A stretch of DNA of 64,000 bases from Malikia spinosa (GCF_002980625.1 NZ_PVLR01000011.1:1-64000), one strand, 5' to 3'. Positions 40,677 to 53,161 are shown, counted from the stretch's first letter. Notes: generated by a model from the sequence alone, not told the origin. Numbers and translations are program-made.

Positions 40677-41513
40677 TCAGCGCGGACGCACGCTGACTTC
40701 GGCGCTCGTGATGTCGATCAGGCCGGTCCCGGTGCGCAGGCGCAGCGCGCCGTCCGGTCCGACGCCGGCGGCCTGGCCCTCCTGGCCGTCGGACAGGCGC
40801 AACTCCAGGCCGGCCAGCGCATCGCGCGCGGCGAAGCGGGCAGCAAAGGCGGCAAAGCCCGCGCGCTCGAAGGCCTGCAGATCCTGCACCAGGGCCGGCA
40901 CCAGCGCGGCCAGCCATTGACCGGCATCGCGGCCGGGGTCCAGTTCGCATAAAGCGGCCGGCGGCACCGGTGGCAGGGCCTGGGTGGCCGCCTCATCGAG
41001 CGGGACCGGCGACCAGGCCGGCAGCTCGGGCAACCACACGTTGAGGCCGACGCCGATCACCGCATAGCGCTGCGCGCCCAGCGTGGCGGCCTCGATCAGG
41101 ATGCCGCCGAGCTTGCGCCCGCGCCACCAGAGGTCGTTCGGCCATTTGAGCCGGATCTCGGGATGCAGGCTTTCGGCCAGGCTGACACCGACCGCCAGCG
41201 ACAGGCCGGACCAGTCCGCCGGCTGATAGGGCAGCCCGAGCGAGAAGGTCAGCGAGGCGCCGGGCTGGCTGTGCCAGGACTTGCCGCGCCGGCCGCGCCC
41301 GGCGCTCTGCTCGAGCGCGACCAGCAGGGTCGGCGCACGGTCACCGGCACGGGCACGCTGCATCAGCGCGGTATTGGTCGAGTCGATGCTCGGCAGCACC
41401 TCGACCGAGAAGTCGGGCCACAGCGGATAGACCGCCTGCCACAGCCCCTCGGCCTGGCGCGTCAGGGCGTGCAGCGCAGCCTGCGAGCTGCTGGCAGGGC
41501 TCGGCCCGCTCAT
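40677..41513 (-). CDS. birA: Biotin--[acetyl-CoA-carboxylase] ligase
   Basis: Activates biotin to biotinyl-AMP and transfers it to BCCP, 278 aa. Motifs: VLPSIDSTNTALMQRA, EQSAGRGRRGKSWHS (biotinyl-AMP loop), LKWPNDLWWRGRKLGGILIEA and VIGVGLNV. There is no N-terminal helix-turn-helix, so it is the monofunctional group I type that does not repress bio genes. Its start overlaps the end of the SET-domain gene by 4 bp (ATGA), implying translational coupling. Confidence 0.96.
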   Translation of the reverse strand: MSGPSPASSSQAALHALTRQAEGLWQAVYPLWPDFSVEVLPSIDSTNTALMQRARAGDRAPTLLVALEQSAGRGRRGKSWHSQPGASLTFSLGLPYQPADWSGLSLAVGVSLAESLHPEIRLKWPNDLWWRGRKLGGILIEAATLGAQRYAVIGVGLNVWLPELPAWSPVPLDEAATQALPPVPPAALCELDPGRDAGQWLAALVPALVQDLQAFERAGFAAFAARFAARDALAGLELRLSDGQEGQAAGVGPDGALRLRTGTGLIDITSAEVSVRPR

Positions 41514-42037
41514 GCCGCCCGACCCCGGGACGCCTTCTTGGCTGGCAGCTTGGGTGCCAGCATGGTGCCACGGCAGTTCGGGCTACCGCAGTGGCAGGCG
41601 TACTCGGCCTTGAGCTTGGCCGTGTAGCGCCCGTCGACCACCAGGCCATAGTCGAAGAACAGCTCCTCGCCGGCCGCGATGTCGCGCAGCGCATGGATGA
41701 AGACCCGCTTGCGCGCGTCCTCCTCGGCCTCGCAGTTGGGCGCGCAGCTGTGGTTGATCCAGCGCGAGGAATTGCCGCCCTGGCCGCCGTCGATCACATG
41801 GCCGTCGTCGATGTGGAAGTAGAAGGTGTGATTCGGCTGGGCCGGGTCGTGCGGGTGACGGCGCAGCGCCTCGTTCCAGCTGATGACCTCGCCGGTGTAC
41901 TCGATCAGCGCTTCACCGGCCGCCAGATCGACGACGGCAAACACGCCCTTGCCATGGACGCCGGAGCGGCGCACCTGCAGGCGGCGGCGCGGTTGGGCGG
42001 TGCTGGCGGAGGAAGAAACGTCAGGAGCGTCAGCCAT
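41510..42037 (-). CDS. SET-domain protein-lysine methyltransferase
   Basis: 175 aa, nearly all SET domain: the N-terminal flank RRSGVHGKGVFAVVDLAAGE, EYTGEVISWNEA, the SAM/lysine pocket RWINHSCAPNCEA (NHSC at 95-98), GEELFFDYG (catalytic Tyr) and a post-SET zinc cluster with C148, C150 and C155 (CHCGSPNC). Enzymes of this class methylate lysines using SAM; bacterial examples act on histone-like proteins. Coupled to birA by a 4-bp overlap and divergent from topB, whose product carries a lysine-rich H1-like tail. The substrate is not deducible directly. Confidence 0.9.
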   Translation of the reverse strand: MADAPDVSSSASTAQPRRRLQVRRSGVHGKGVFAVVDLAAGEALIEYTGEVISWNEALRRHPHDPAQPNHTFYFHIDDGHVIDGGQGGNSSRWINHSCAPNCEAEEDARKRVFIHALRDIAAGEELFFDYGLVVDGRYTAKLKAEYACHCGSPNCRGTMLAPKLPAKKASRGRAA

Positions 42038-42069
42038 GCGCCAAAATTTGGTAAGGTGAATTCATGCAG

Positions 42070-42092
42070 GTGCGCGTGTGCGCACACACACA
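42070..42092. other. Alternating purine-pyrimidine tract (Z-DNA prone)
   Basis: 23 nt of strict alternation made of GTGCGCGTGTGCG plus a CACACACACA tail, containing the palindrome GTGTGCGCACAC. It is followed by GCGCGC-GTT-GCGCGC, a second self-complementary element (42094-42109 region). It lies in the 90-bp spacer between the SET gene and topB. Confidence 0.7.
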
Positions 42093-42127
42093 GGCGCGCG
42101 TTGCGCGCACGGGAGCCTATTCTAGAG

Positions 42128-44842
<2,715 letters not shown>

Positions 44843-44919
44843 GCCTGACGCCAGCGCCAGGTGGACGGGTCAGGCGCGGCGGTGCCTGACCTCGTGCCTG
44901 CGCCAGAGCGACCTGACGC

Positions 44920-46410
44920 TCACTCAGCCCGCTGACGCGGCGGAAAGCGCACCGTGACCTTGAGTCCGCGGCGCGTGGCCTGCTCCGGGCGCGCATCGGC
45001 CAGCTCGACCTGGGCGCGGTACTGCTGCGCGACCTCGCTGACGATGGCCAGCCCCAGGCCCGAGCCATCGACGTTGCTGCCCAGCACGCGGTAGAAGGGC
45101 TGGAACACCAGCTCGCGCTCGGCCTCCGGGATGCCGGGGCCGTTGTCCTCGACCTCGAGCTGCTGGCCCCCGCTGTCGCCATCGAGCAGCACTCGCACCG
45201 TCACCACGCCGCCGGCTGGCGTGTAGTGGATCGCGTTGTCGACCAGATTGCGCACCAGTTCCTGCAGCAGGGTCGGGTTGCCATCGAGCCGGCAGGACTC
45301 GGGTATGCGGTCCGGCCCCTCGTAGCCGAGGTCGATCCGCTTGTCCTGCGCCAGCGGGAAGGAATCGGCGATCACCTCGGTCGCCAGGTCGCCGAGGTCA
45401 ACCGGCTCGCTTGGCAGCGCGCGCCCGGTGGTCTCGGCACGCGCCAGCGACAGCAGCTGGTTGACGGTATGGGTCGCGCGCACGCTCGAGCGCGTGATCT
45501 GCTGCAGGCAGCGCCTGACTTCCTCGGTATCCTGCGCGCGCAGCGCCATGTCGGCCTGCATGCGCAGGCCCGCCAGCGGCGTGCGCAGCTGGTGCGCGGC
45601 ATCGGCCAGGAAGCGCCGCTGCGTCGTCAGCGACACCGCCAGGCGCTCCAGCAGGTCGTTGATCGAACCCACCAGCGGCGTCACCTCCTGCGGGATCGAC
45701 TCCTGCTCGAGCGGGCTCAGGTCGTCGGGCTTGCGCGCGCGGATGCGCTGCTCGAGCTCGTTGAGCGGCCGGATGCCGCGCACCAGCGCCATCCAGACCA
45801 GCAGCACCGCCAGCGGCAAGGTGACGAACTGCGGCACCATCACGCCCTTGATGATCTCGGTCGCCAGCCGCGAGCGCTTGCCCAGCGTCTCGGCGACCTG
45901 CAGCAGCACCAGCTGCTCCTCGCGCTCGCCGCGCGCGATCCAGGTGTAGGCCACCCGCACCTCCTCGCCGCGGATCTGGTCGTCGCGCAGGCGCACATGG
46001 CCGGCATCGGGCAGCACATAGTTGGGCGGCGCCGGGAACTCGGGATCGCCGCTGATGAACTGGCCATCGGCCTTGCGCACCGCGTAGAAGATCTGATCGG
46101 TGTCGTCGGCGCGCAGCAGGTCGCGCGCCTGCGGGGTCAGGTTGAACTGCGGCTGCTCGCTGCGCAGCACGACGAACTGGGTCAGCGCCTGCAGGTTGAA
46201 CTCGAGCGCGCGGTCAAACGGCTTGTTGGCAATGCCCTGGGCCACGAACCAGGTCAGCGCCAGCGACAGCGGCCACAGCAGCAGCAAGGGCGTCAGCATC
46301 CAGTCCAGGATCTCGCCGAACAGGCTGCGCTGCTCGCGCTGGAACAGCCCGAACGCGGTCGTACCGCGCTGACGGGCCGGACGGTCGGAATCAGCCAGGA
46401 ATTTTTTCAA
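44920..46410 (-). CDS. Two-component sensor histidine kinase (TctE/QseC-like)
   Basis: 496 aa membrane kinase. A cytoplasmic N-terminal segment precedes TM1 (LTPLLLLWPLSLALTWFVA), a periplasmic sensor of about 130 residues (2CSK_N-like), TM2 (FVTLPLAVLLVWMALV), HAMP, HisKA with H273 in DAAHQLRTPLAGLRMQ, and HATPase_c (LVRNLVDNAIHYTP, DNGPGIP, GSGLGLAIV). The length and N-terminal sensor type match TctE-type tricarboxylate sensors, but no transporter is adjacent, so the stimulus is open. Its start overlaps the regulator's end by 20 bp, so the two are translated together. Confidence 0.93.
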   Translation of the reverse strand: MKKFLADSDRPARQRGTTAFGLFQREQRSLFGEILDWMLTPLLLLWPLSLALTWFVAQGIANKPFDRALEFNLQALTQFVVLRSEQPQFNLTPQARDLLRADDTDQIFYAVRKADGQFISGDPEFPAPPNYVLPDAGHVRLRDDQIRGEEVRVAYTWIARGEREEQLVLLQVAETLGKRSRLATEIIKGVMVPQFVTLPLAVLLVWMALVRGIRPLNELEQRIRARKPDDLSPLEQESIPQEVTPLVGSINDLLERLAVSLTTQRRFLADAAHQLRTPLAGLRMQADMALRAQDTEEVRRCLQQITRSSVRATHTVNQLLSLARAETTGRALPSEPVDLGDLATEVIADSFPLAQDKRIDLGYEGPDRIPESCRLDGNPTLLQELVRNLVDNAIHYTPAGGVVTVRVLLDGDSGGQQLEVEDNGPGIPEAERELVFQPFYRVLGSNVDGSGLGLAIVSEVAQQYRAQVELADARPEQATRRGLKVTVRFPPRQRAE

Positions 46411-47065
46411 GGCAATAGCCCAGCCCGCGCACGGTCGCGATCCGGATCGGTCCCTTCTCGATCTTCTTGCGCAGGCGGTGGATATAGACCTCGATCGCGT
46501 TGTTGCTGACCTCCTCGCCCCATTCGCACAGGCGCTCGACCAGCTGGTCCTTGCTGACCAGGCGGCCCGCGCGCTGCAGCAGCACCTCGAGCAGCCCGAG
46601 CTCGCGCGCCGACAGGTCGATCATCTTGCCGTCGATGCTGGCGACACGGCCGGCCTGGTCATAGAGCAGCGGTCCATGCTTGATCTGGCTGGTGGCGCCG
46701 CCCAGGCCGCGACGCGTCAGCGCGCGCACGCACGCCTCGAGCTCCTGCAGCGCGAAAGGCTTGGCCATGTAGTCGTCGGCGCCATAGTCCAGGCCCTTGA
46801 CCCGGTCCTCGACGCTGTCGGCGGCGGTCAGGATCAGTACCGGCAGCGTCGAGCCGCGCGAGCGCAGGCGCTTGAGCACTTCGAGCCCGTGCATCTTGGG
46901 CAATCCGAGGTCGAGGATCAGCAGATCGAACTCGTGGTTGGTCATCAGCGCCGCATCGGCTTCGCTGCCACTGGCGACGTGATCGACCGCGGCACCGGCT
47001 GCGCGCAAGGTGCGCAACAGGCCATCGGCCAGGACCTGGTCGTCTTCTGCAATCAGGATGCGCAT
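46391..47065 (-). CDS. OmpR-family response regulator
   Basis: 224 aa. Receiver domain with D8/D9, phospho-acceptor D52 (LLILDLGLPKMHG), T in LILTAAD and the Lys in MAKPF; then a winged-helix OmpR/PhoB DNA-binding domain (SARELGLLEVLLQRAGRLVSK ... NAIEVYIHRLRKKI ... VRGLGY). First gene of the operon with the sensor kinase. The start at 47065 follows an AGGAG. Regulates unknown targets; no autoregulatory site was recognised. Confidence 0.95.
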   Translation of the reverse strand: MRILIAEDDQVLADGLLRTLRAAGAAVDHVASGSEADAALMTNHEFDLLILDLGLPKMHGLEVLKRLRSRGSTLPVLILTAADSVEDRVKGLDYGADDYMAKPFALQELEACVRALTRRGLGGATSQIKHGPLLYDQAGRVASIDGKMIDLSARELGLLEVLLQRAGRLVSKDQLVERLCEWGEEVSNNAIEVYIHRLRKKIEKGPIRIATVRGLGYCLEKIPG

Positions 47066-47088
47066 GGAATCTCCTCTTGTTATGCACA

Positions 47089-47637
47089 CTATTTTAGGCC
47101 TCGGCCCGCGGCCTGCCCGCGCGTGCGCGACGGCCGGCGATCGGCCTGGTAGCCGTTGGCGTAGGCCTCCAGGCCGATCGCGACCACGGTGGCGACCGGT
47201 GCGCCGACCTGGTCGCGGAACTCGGCCTCGGCCTGCTGCACCGCGAGCCGGAACGCCTGCAGCCACTCGAGCCCGACCGGCGTGAAGCGGATGCGGCGCG
47301 CACGCGCGTCGAGCAAGTCGGGCTCGCGCCGCACCAGGCCCCAGGCCTCGCACTGATCGACCAGATCGGCCATCGCCTGCTTGCTCATGCCCGCGCTCTG
47401 CGCGAGTTCGGTCAGGCGCGCGCCGGCCAGCGGCAGATGGCGCGTGATGTGCACATGCGCCGCACCGACCTGGCCGCGCGCGGCCAGGTTGGACAGCGCC
47501 AGCGGCACATCGAGCGCATGCGCCATCAGTTCGAGCACCCGTTCGTCGAAACGGCGCAGGGCGTGGCCCAGCAAGCGGCCCATGTGGGTCAGCCGCCAGC
47601 CCTCGTCCAGGGCAGCGGAATCCAGGCTTTTTTCCAT
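47089..47637 (-). CDS. MarR-type winged-helix transcriptional regulator
   Basis: 182 aa. The MarR core is present: LGHALRRFDERVLELMAH, ALSNLAARGQVGAAHVHITRHLPL, helix-turn-helix RLTELAQSAGMSKQAMADLVDQCEAWGLVRREPD and wing DARARRIRFTPVG. It has a basic C-terminal tail (RRPSRTRGQAAGRGLK). The start at 47637 (MEKS) is chosen over an in-frame TTG at 47655. Divergent from recA across 140 bp that holds an AAAAAAC/GTTTTTT inverted repeat; autoregulation is plausible. The two-component operon follows 23 bp downstream on the same strand. Confidence 0.87.
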   Translation of the reverse strand: MEKSLDSAALDEGWRLTHMGRLLGHALRRFDERVLELMAHALDVPLALSNLAARGQVGAAHVHITRHLPLAGARLTELAQSAGMSKQAMADLVDQCEAWGLVRREPDLLDARARRIRFTPVGLEWLQAFRLAVQQAEAEFRDQVGAPVATVVAIGLEAYANGYQADRRPSRTRGQAAGRGLK

Positions 47638-47662
47638 GGTCAAATGGTAATGCAAACTGACT

Positions 47663-47678
47663 AAAAAACAGGTTTTTT
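47663..47678. promoter_or_regulatory. Inverted repeat AAAAAAC-N2-GTTTTTT between marR-type gene and recA
   Basis: Perfect 7-bp arms (47663-47669 and 47672-47678) with a 2-bp spacer. It lies 26 bp upstream of the regulator start and about 17 bp upstream of a TACACT that could be the recA -10 (47695-47700). Candidate operator for the MarR-type protein; it is not a LexA box. Confidence 0.45.
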
Positions 47679-47777
47679 ATTTTCAATTACTCGCTACACT
47701 GCATCCCAAGCACTCCAGGCGATCCGGAAAATCCGCTCCAGGGTGCTGCAACCCATTGTTTTTTCAAGGAGCCCGCC

Positions 47778-48862
<1,085 letters not shown>

Positions 48863-48866
<4 letters not shown>

Positions 48867-49447
48867 CAGGCTGGCGCCGCCCCGACCCGGCCCGCCGCCG
48901 GCCTGAGCGGTCCGACGCCGACAGCGCCCAGGCGCCCGCCGACGAGACGGCCGAGGCGGCTGGGGCGGCTGGGGCGGCTGAAGAAGCCCCGGCCAGACGC
49001 AGCCGGCCCGAGCTCTCGCTCAAGGGCCGGGCGCTGCGGCTGCTGTCGATGCGCGAGCATTCGCGCCTCGAACTCGAGCGCAAGCTCAGCTCGCACGAGA
49101 CGCGCGAAGGCGAGCTGGCCGAGGCGCTCGACGCGCTGACCGCGCGCGGCTTCATCAGCGACGAACGCGTGGCCGACAGCCTGCTGCACCGCAGATCGGC
49201 CAAGCTCGGCGCCAGCCGCGTCAAGGCCGAACTGCAGGCCAAGGGCCTGGACGACGCGGTGGTGCGCGAGGCGGTCGAATCGCTGCGCGCGACCGAGCTG
49301 GAACGCGCGCGCGAAGTCTGGCGCCGCAAGTTCGGCCAACCCCCGGCCGATGCCGCCGAGCGCGCCAGGCAGATGCGCTTCCTGGCCGCGCGCGGCTTCT
49401 CGGGCGAAACGATCAGGAAGGCGATCGAGGGCGCGGACGAAGACTGA
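48863..49447 (+). CDS. recX: Regulatory protein RecX
   Basis: RecA filament inhibitor, 194 aa. The RecX helical repeats are recognisable: [67 protein letters not shown] and [24 protein letters not shown] roughly 45-residue disordered N-terminal extension rich in Ala, Pro, Asp and Glu precedes them. ATG at 48863 overlaps the recA stop (ATGA), so recX is translationally coupled. The extension contains a 9-bp tandem repeat. Confidence 0.94.
48953..48979 (+). repeat. 9-bp tandem repeat in recX
   Basis: Three units of GRGGCGGCT (first GAGGCGGCT, then two identical GGGGCGGCT) encode Ala/Gly triplets in the disordered N-terminal extension. The unit length keeps frame, so copy-number change would only lengthen the linker. 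Confidence 0.75.
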
Positions 49448-49456
49448 GGTCGCGGA

Positions 49457-51445
49457 TCAGCCGCCGGCCTGATCCGACTCCAGGCGGAACACCGCGACCG
49501 CATGCACCAGTTCATCCGCTTGGCTGCGCAGGCTGGCGGCGGCGGCGGCCACTTCCTCCACCAGGGCAGCATTCTGCTGGGTCGCCTGGTCCATGTGGGA
49601 AAGCGCCTCGCCCGCCTGGATCACGCCTGAGCTTTGCTCCAGGCTGGCGACGCTGATTTCAGCCATGATCGCTGTCACGCGCTGGATGCTGTCGACGGCG
49701 TCCTGCATGGTGTGGCCGGCGTGGTCCACCAACACATCGCCCTGTTCGACCCGCTTGACACTGGCCGTGATCAGGTCCCTGATCTCTCGGGCGGCCTCGG
49801 CCGAACGACCGGCGAGCGAACGGACCTCGGACGCGACCACCGCGAAACCCCGGCCATTCTCACCAGCACGCGCCGCCTCGACCGCCGCGTTCAAGGCCAG
49901 GATGTTGGTCTGGAAGGCAATGCCGTCGATCACGCCGATGATGTCGGAGATGCGCTGGCTGGCGGCATTGATGCCCTTCATGGTATCGACCACCTGGATC
50001 ACCGCCTGGCCGCCCTCGGTCACCACGTCACGGGCACTCAAGGCCAACTGGTTGGCGTTGCGGGCGCTGTCGGTATTGCGCCGCACGGTCGAGCCCAACT
50101 CCTCCATCGAGGCGGCGGTCTGCTCCAGCGCGCTGGCCTGGCGTTCGGTGCGCTGGCTCAGGTCCAGATTGCCCTGGGCGATCTGGGCGGCGGCGCTCGC
50201 CACACCCTCGGCTCGGTCGCGCACCGTTTGCACCACCTGGCTCAGCCCATGGCCCATGTGGTTGATCGCTTGCATCAGGGTGCCGATCTCATCCTGGCGG
50301 GTCGTGACCAGTCGGGCCGTCAAATCGCCCTTGGCCAGGGTATCGGCCACCGCGCTGACCTGCGCCAGCGGCCGAACCACCATGCGGCGCATCAACACGA
50401 AACCAATCCCCGACAGCGCCAGCACCGCCGCCAGGCCCAGCCAGACCACATAACCCAACAAGCGCTGGGTCTTGGTCGTGTATTCCTCGACATAGGTGCC
50501 ACCGGCGATCACCCAGTTCCAGTTCGGGTAGAACGCATAGGCCGCCACTTTTTCACGCACCCGAGTCTCGCCCAGCGTCGCATTGATCCAGGGGTAGCGC
50601 ACGAGGCCGTTCTTCTGCTCCAGCATCTGCTTGATGAACGGGCGACCGCTGGAGTCCTTGGCCTCCAGCACATTTTTCCCTTCTTGCGCCGGATGCACCA
50701 GCAGGGTGCCGTAGTTCGGGCCCGGCTGCGCGTCGAGCACATAGTAGTAGCCCGAACTGCCGGCCTTGAGTTGCTTGATCGCCTGCTTGAGGCTGCTGAA
50801 GATTTCCGAGAAATCGAGGCCGACAAAGGTCAGGCCGATCACCTGCCCATTTTGATTCTGAATCGGGTCGTACTGGGTGATGTAGCGGCGACCGAACAGG
50901 GTCGCCTGGCCCACATAACGCTTGCCGGCCCGCACCTGTGTGTAAGCCGGGTGATTCCGATCGAGCAAGGTGCCGACGACCCGCTCGCCCTGTTCATTCT
51001 TCAGCGAGGTGCTGATGCGCACGAAATCGTCGCCCGTCTTGGCGAAGATCGTGGCCACGCTGCCCGTCATGGCCGTGAAGTGATCGACGGTCTGGAAATT
51101 CAGATTCAGCGGGCGGCCGTCGAGCTTGAGGACCGGCGTCGCGATCTCCTTGATCTGGACGGTAGCGGTATCGAGCTCCAGATTGCCCGGCAGATTATCG
51201 ACCAACACCTGCGCCAACGCGGCAATGCGGCGCTGCAAGTCGGTGTCACTGGCCTCCACGAACTCCGCGAGCATCCTGGTCCTGCCAGCCAGTTCCTGCT
51301 CGGCCTGGTGTTCCATCTCGCGCGACACCACCACGCTGATCAGGGTCACCAACACCACCAGGACCGTGGTCACCAGCAAGAAATTACCACCCGCTATCTT
51401 GGCACCCAGTCCGAGCTGATGCCAGTTCCACTTTCCTTTGCTCAT
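49457..51445 (-). CDS. Methyl-accepting chemotaxis protein with Cache sensor
   Basis: 662 aa chemoreceptor. TM1 ([21 protein letters not shown]), a periplasmic Cache-type domain of about 290 residues ([19 protein letters not shown] ... [15 protein letters not shown] ... [10 protein letters not shown] ... [15 protein letters not shown], the Cache_3-Cache_2 style), TM2 ([23 protein letters not shown]), HAMP, then the signalling hairpin with tip [31 protein letters not shown]. No CheR pentapeptide. The signalling half is closely similar to the chemoreceptor at 38-40 kb. A perfect FNR box lies 75 bp upstream of the start. Confidence 0.94.
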   Translation of the reverse strand: MSKGKWNWHQLGLGAKIAGGNFLLVTTVLVVLVTLISVVVSREMEHQAEQELAGRTRMLAEFVEASDTDLQRRIAALAQVLVDNLPGNLELDTATVQIKEIATPVLKLDGRPLNLNFQTVDHFTAMTGSVATIFAKTGDDFVRISTSLKNEQGERVVGTLLDRNHPAYTQVRAGKRYVGQATLFGRRYITQYDPIQNQNGQVIGLTFVGLDFSEIFSSLKQAIKQLKAGSSGYYYVLDAQPGPNYGTLLVHPAQEGKNVLEAKDSSGRPFIKQMLEQKNGLVRYPWINATLGETRVREKVAAYAFYPNWNWVIAGGTYVEEYTTKTQRLLGYVVWLGLAAVLALSGIGFVLMRRMVVRPLAQVSAVADTLAKGDLTARLVTTRQDEIGTLMQAINHMGHGLSQVVQTVRDRAEGVASAAAQIAQGNLDLSQRTERQASALEQTAASMEELGSTVRRNTDSARNANQLALSARDVVTEGGQAVIQVVDTMKGINAASQRISDIIGVIDGIAFQTNILALNAAVEAARAGENGRGFAVVASEVRSLAGRSAEAAREIRDLITASVKRVEQGDVLVDHAGHTMQDAVDSIQRVTAIMAEISVASLEQSSGVIQAGEALSHMDQATQQNAALVEEVAAAAASLRSQADELVHAVAVFRLESDQAGG

Positions 51446-51519
51446 ATTGCGTTATATTCCGTAAAACATTCAATTTTATTAAAGATAAGACATTAATTGT
51501 TTAATTTGCTTAAATTAAT

Positions 51520-51533
51520 TTGATATAAATCAA
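51520..51533. promoter_or_regulatory. FNR/Anr-type binding site
   Basis: TTGAT-ATAA-ATCAA matches the TTGAT-N4-ATCAA consensus at every fixed base. It sits in an AT-rich block. Its centre is about 81 bp from the ATG of the Cache chemoreceptor (minus strand) and about 168 bp from the diguanylate cyclase (plus strand). A class II arrangement for the chemoreceptor would put the start site near 51485. Confidence 0.65.
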
Positions 51534-51694
51534 GATTTACCTGTGAATTACCCATTCTCAAGCCAAAGACTTGGGCGGTCCGCCCAGGTCGTCCTCGCTA
51601 AACATGGGCCGCTACCGGGCGGCCGAGCCCTGGCACAGGCCATGGACCGGCATCCCTGTGGCACAGTGACAGGCATCGACACGAAAACCCAGAC

Positions 51695-52849
51695 ATGAAC
51701 AGCCCGACCTTCCAGATCCTGATGCTCCTGACAGTGATCCTGGTCGTGATCATGACCGTCGTGCTGTTTGCCGTGCAGCAGGCGAACCGGGAGATTCCCG
51801 GCTTGCGCGCCTGGGCCTATTCCTACCTCTGTGGCCTGCTGCTCTGTGTCAGCTTCCTGCTCAGGCCCCATGTCCCCGAGGGGCCGGCGGTCATCGTCTC
51901 GCAAGTCCTGCTCTTCACCTCGGCCTGGCTGAACCTGGTAGCGACCCAGATCTATACCGGCCGACGACCCTGGACGCGGACCTGCTTCGGCTGGGCACTG
52001 CTCATCGTGCTGGGTCTGGCGAGCTACCTGACCTGGCAGCAGCCCGAGCCCCGGCTGCGCCTGGCGCTGATCCTGGGAGCCGGCGGCACGCTGATGCTGC
52101 TGAGCGCGCTGGCGATGCTGTCGGCAGAGATCAGAAGGCAGCCGGAACGCTACCTGTTCACCCTGGCCTGCGGCACCCATGGGCTGGCGCTGCTGGCGAC
52201 CAGCCTGAGCCTGCTGCTGATCCAGACCCACCCGACCGACCTGGAGCGGCTGGATTTCGTCGCGCAGTTCGTGCTGATCGAATCCATCGTCGTGCTGGTC
52301 ATGCGTGCCTTCGGGGTCGTGATGCTGGCCAATGCCCATATCACGGCCGAGCTGCGGCATTTCGCCGAGCGCGACCCGCTGACCAGCATCTACAACCGCC
52401 GCTCGTTCATGACCCTGCTCGACAAGTCAGTCAACCTGATGCAGCGCATGAACTCACCCTTGTCGCTGCTGGGGCTGGACCTGGACCATTTCAAGCGCAT
52501 CAACGATACCTGGGGTCACGGCAGCGGAGACCAGGCCTTGCGCCACTTCGTCCAGCTGACCACCGAACATCTGCGCAACGAGGATGTGATCGGCCGCGTC
52601 GGCGGGGAGGAATTCGTCATCTTCCTGCCCAATACCGGACTCGAGGCGGCGGCATGCGTCGCCGAACGACTGCGCGCGCTGATCGAATCACAACCGGTCG
52701 CCGGCCCGCATGGCCCGATCGCCTTGACCGTGAGCATAGGCGTGACGCTGATCGCCAAGGGCGAAACGCAGGAAGCCGCCCTGCAGCGGGTGGACGAGGC
52801 GATGTACCGGGCCAAGGCCAAGGGGCGCAACCGGGTCGAGCTGGCCTAG
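51695..52849 (+). CDS. Membrane diguanylate cyclase (GGDEF)
   Basis: 384 aa. About six N-terminal helices (LMLLTVILVVIMTVVLFAV ... IVVLVMRAFGVVMLANAHI) form a membrane sensor that I cannot name, followed by a complete GGDEF domain from about residue 225. The active site is GGEEF at 303-307, and an RNED at 294-297 exactly five residues before it fits the c-di-GMP inhibitory I-site (RxxD). So it is predicted to be an active, product-inhibited c-di-GMP synthase. No Shine-Dalgarno is evident before the ATG. Divergent from the Cache chemoreceptor. Confidence 0.92.
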   Translation: MNSPTFQILMLLTVILVVIMTVVLFAVQQANREIPGLRAWAYSYLCGLLLCVSFLLRPHVPEGPAVIVSQVLLFTSAWLNLVATQIYTGRRPWTRTCFGWALLIVLGLASYLTWQQPEPRLRLALILGAGGTLMLLSALAMLSAEIRRQPERYLFTLACGTHGLALLATSLSLLLIQTHPTDLERLDFVAQFVLIESIVVLVMRAFGVVMLANAHITAELRHFAERDPLTSIYNRRSFMTLLDKSVNLMQRMNSPLSLLGLDLDHFKRINDTWGHGSGDQALRHFVQLTTEHLRNEDVIGRVGGEEFVIFLPNTGLEAAACVAERLRALIESQPVAGPHGPIALTVSIGVTLIAKGETQEAALQRVDEAMYRAKAKGRNRVELA

Positions 52850-52868
52850 CCGTCGATAGGAAGCTTGC

Positions 52869-52903
52869 AATCCCTATGTTTTCATGGAGAAGACATAGGG
52901 ATT
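52869..52903 (+). terminator. 15-bp hairpin after the GGDEF gene, possible terminator
   Basis: AATCCCTATGTTTTC (52869-52883) pairs with GAAGACATAGGGATT (52889-52903), 15 bp with one G-T wobble and a 5-nt loop. A short CTCTTTT run follows about 8 nt later. Its position 20 bp after the GGDEF stop suggests termination, but the T run is not contiguous. Confidence 0.5.
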
Positions 52904-53120
52904 TGCTAGCTCTTTTGCAGCCATGCCTGTACCTGAAAGACAAAGCCGTATCCAACCGCAGTGCGGCCCGGCTCATGCAGGCGCCCACGGAATTCAGATT
53001 GCCTCAGCTTAATCTGAGCTTAATGTTCATCTTTACAGTTGATAGATGCCTGACTGTCATTGATTGAACTTTCTTGTTGTTCAACCCGATGTCAATTGGC
53101 GAAAAATTGCAAGCAAATTC

Positions 53121-53150
53121 TTGCCTGGCAATCGATAAAATCGCTATATT
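53121..53150 (+). promoter_or_regulatory. Candidate promoter with operator-like palindrome
   Basis: TTGCCT (53121-53126), 18-bp spacer, TATATT (53145-53150). The -35 is part of the perfect palindrome TTGCC-T-GGCAA (53121-53131), a likely repressor or activator site. A further GCAAG/CTTGC pair precedes it (53109-53113, 53120-53124). The predicted start is only a few bases before the AAGGGA Shine-Dalgarno, so the true start may be upstream. Confidence 0.4.
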
Positions 53151-53161
53151 AAAAGGGAAAT

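Larger units (their letters stand above)
52850..53161. other. AT-richer spacer between GGDEF gene and secreted-protein gene
   Basis: 312 bp with no convincing gene. It contains a long hairpin at 52869-52903, then an AT-rich half (53020-53161) holding promoter-like TTGCCT/TATATT boxes and the palindrome TTGCCTGGCAA. Base composition drops clearly below that of the surrounding genes. Confidence 0.6.

Noticed and set aside
44843-44919. Inverted repeat GCCTGAC/GTCAGGC between topB and the sensor kinase
   Set aside because: Loop of 19 nt, 7-bp stem and no T tract; too weak to call a terminator.
47657-47671. LexA-like CTG...CAG upstream of recA
   Set aside because: The spacing between CTG and CAG is 9 bases; LexA boxes in Proteobacteria need 10 (CTGT-N8-ACAG).
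51655-51673. CCTGT-N9-ACAGG just before the GGDEF gene
   Set aside because: Resembles an SOS box but the CTGT-ACAG spacing is 9, not 8; 5-bp arms are too short to call an operator.
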